The notes under the pieces were generated by a model. That model made no database searches, was not told where the DNA came from, and saw only the letters and a program-made list of their open reading frames with translations. A stretch of DNA of 32,955 nt from Hydrogenovibrio sp. SC-1. Lineage in GTDB: Bacteria; Pseudomonadota; Gammaproteobacteria; Thiomicrospirales; Thiomicrospiraceae. The position numbers were made by a program, and so were the translations under genes. The number at the start of each line of letters is the position of its first letter. The stretch's first letter is position 1. The stretch is taken from NCBI RefSeq assembly GCF_002848135.1, contig NZ_PKGB01000023.1, forward strand, positions 1 to 32,955. Direction: 5' to 3'. Of this stretch, positions 32,603 through 32,955 are shown one piece after another.

Positions 32603-32955
32603 TACGAGTCAAAGGTAAAATCCGATTTATGGCGAGTCCATAATTTAGGGGAAAACCTCTCCTTAAATGGCAAGAAGCTTTTGTCCGTTATGTGAAAGAA
32701 ACCCAGAATCTTGATCAAATAAATGAGATCAGCATTTTTAAATATCTTGATCCATTTTTTTGTCATAAATATCTGGATGAAATTCGCCGTATGCATGTTG
32801 ATGAGATCATTCAAAAACGTTTGGATGATGGCGTCAGTAATGCAACCATTAATAGGCTACTCCAGAAACTTAGAGCGGTATTAAATAAGGCACACAAAGA
32901 GTGGGAAGTTAAATACGACCCACCCTATATAAAACTTTTAAAAGAACCAAAAAAA
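32603..32955 (+). pseudogene. Phage-type tyrosine recombinase (integrase), frameshifted and 5'-truncated, continuing past the edge
   Basis: Two overlapping frames encode the N-terminal and SAM-like core-binding parts of a phage integrase. Frame A from 32603 reads YESKVKSDLWRVHNLGE. Frame B from about 32653 continues KPLLKWQEAFVRYVKET and later DDGVSNATINRLLQKLRAVLNKA, the typical helix before the catalytic domain. Joining LGE to KPLLKW needs one extra base in the GGGGAAAA run at 32648-32655. Frame A is stopped by TAA at 32600-32602, and no start codon with a ribosome site precedes it. The gene is probably a remnant. The catalytic Arg/His/Tyr region is beyond the window. Confidence 0.8.

Noticed and set aside
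32482-32814. A 110-residue minus-strand ORF at the right end
   Set aside because: It overlaps the plus-strand integrase, whose residues match the integrase core-binding pattern. The minus-strand protein shows no recognisable domain.
1-32955. CRISPR arrays, tRNA or rRNA genes, insertion sequences
   Set aside because: None seen on reading both strands. The only mobile-element trace is the integrase remnant at the right edge.

Overview
The window looks like chromosomal DNA of a gammaproteobacterium with GC in the mid-40s percent by eye. A DsrE2-type sulfur-carrier protein, the kdsB/ycaR/lpxK/comEC cluster, a Lon-family protease, HrpA and a B12-salvage operon fit a Thiomicrospira/Hydrogenovibrio-like sulfur oxidiser. 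That genus-level guess is inference; the class is much safer.

Layout. Positions 1-1750 are sparse: the start of a small membrane protein running off the left edge, then a methyltransferase gene bracketed by two similar 33-nt direct repeats. An in-frame glutamine synthetase tail is left behind its stop codon. Positions 1755-3618 hold a membrane diguanylate cyclase and a YceI protein. Positions 3913-10902 (minus strand) carry a nitrogen-flavoured gene set: a desaturase-fold membrane enzyme, a metallo-beta-lactamase hydrolase, a TIM-barrel isomerase/epimerase-like protein and an EamA transporter in one operon; a separate orphan periplasmic binding protein; then a creatininase-family hydrolase and a type III glutamine synthetase-like ligase. 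The first operon is preceded by a good sigma-54 promoter match and an NtrC-type box, and a second NtrC-type box lies upstream of the binding protein. This is the best candidate for an undescribed pathway: nitrogen-limitation-controlled scavenging of an organic amine or amide, possibly through a gamma-glutamyl intermediate.

Positions 11158-12413 hold DUF1841, a small membrane protein and DsrE2. Positions 12410-16073 are a cobalamin module: promoter, cobalamin riboswitch, btuB, cobO and btuF. Positions 16094-20952 (minus) are comEC-lpxK-ycaR-kdsB plus a small membrane protein. DUF2062 starts back to back with comEC. Then come a Lon-like protease, the ammonium transporter amt, a PLP-dependent deaminase-family enzyme, a coiled-coil lipoprotein cytochrome c, hrpA, a lipoprotein of unknown function, and a frameshifted phage-type integrase at the right edge.

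Across the whole window a palindromic 10-mer, CCAGGCCTGG, occurs eight times. It sits in intergenic DNA and inside genes, and it is followed by an AT-rich tail (TTA...) on the minus strand at almost every copy. It resembles a DNA-uptake signal or another genome-wide iterated motif.
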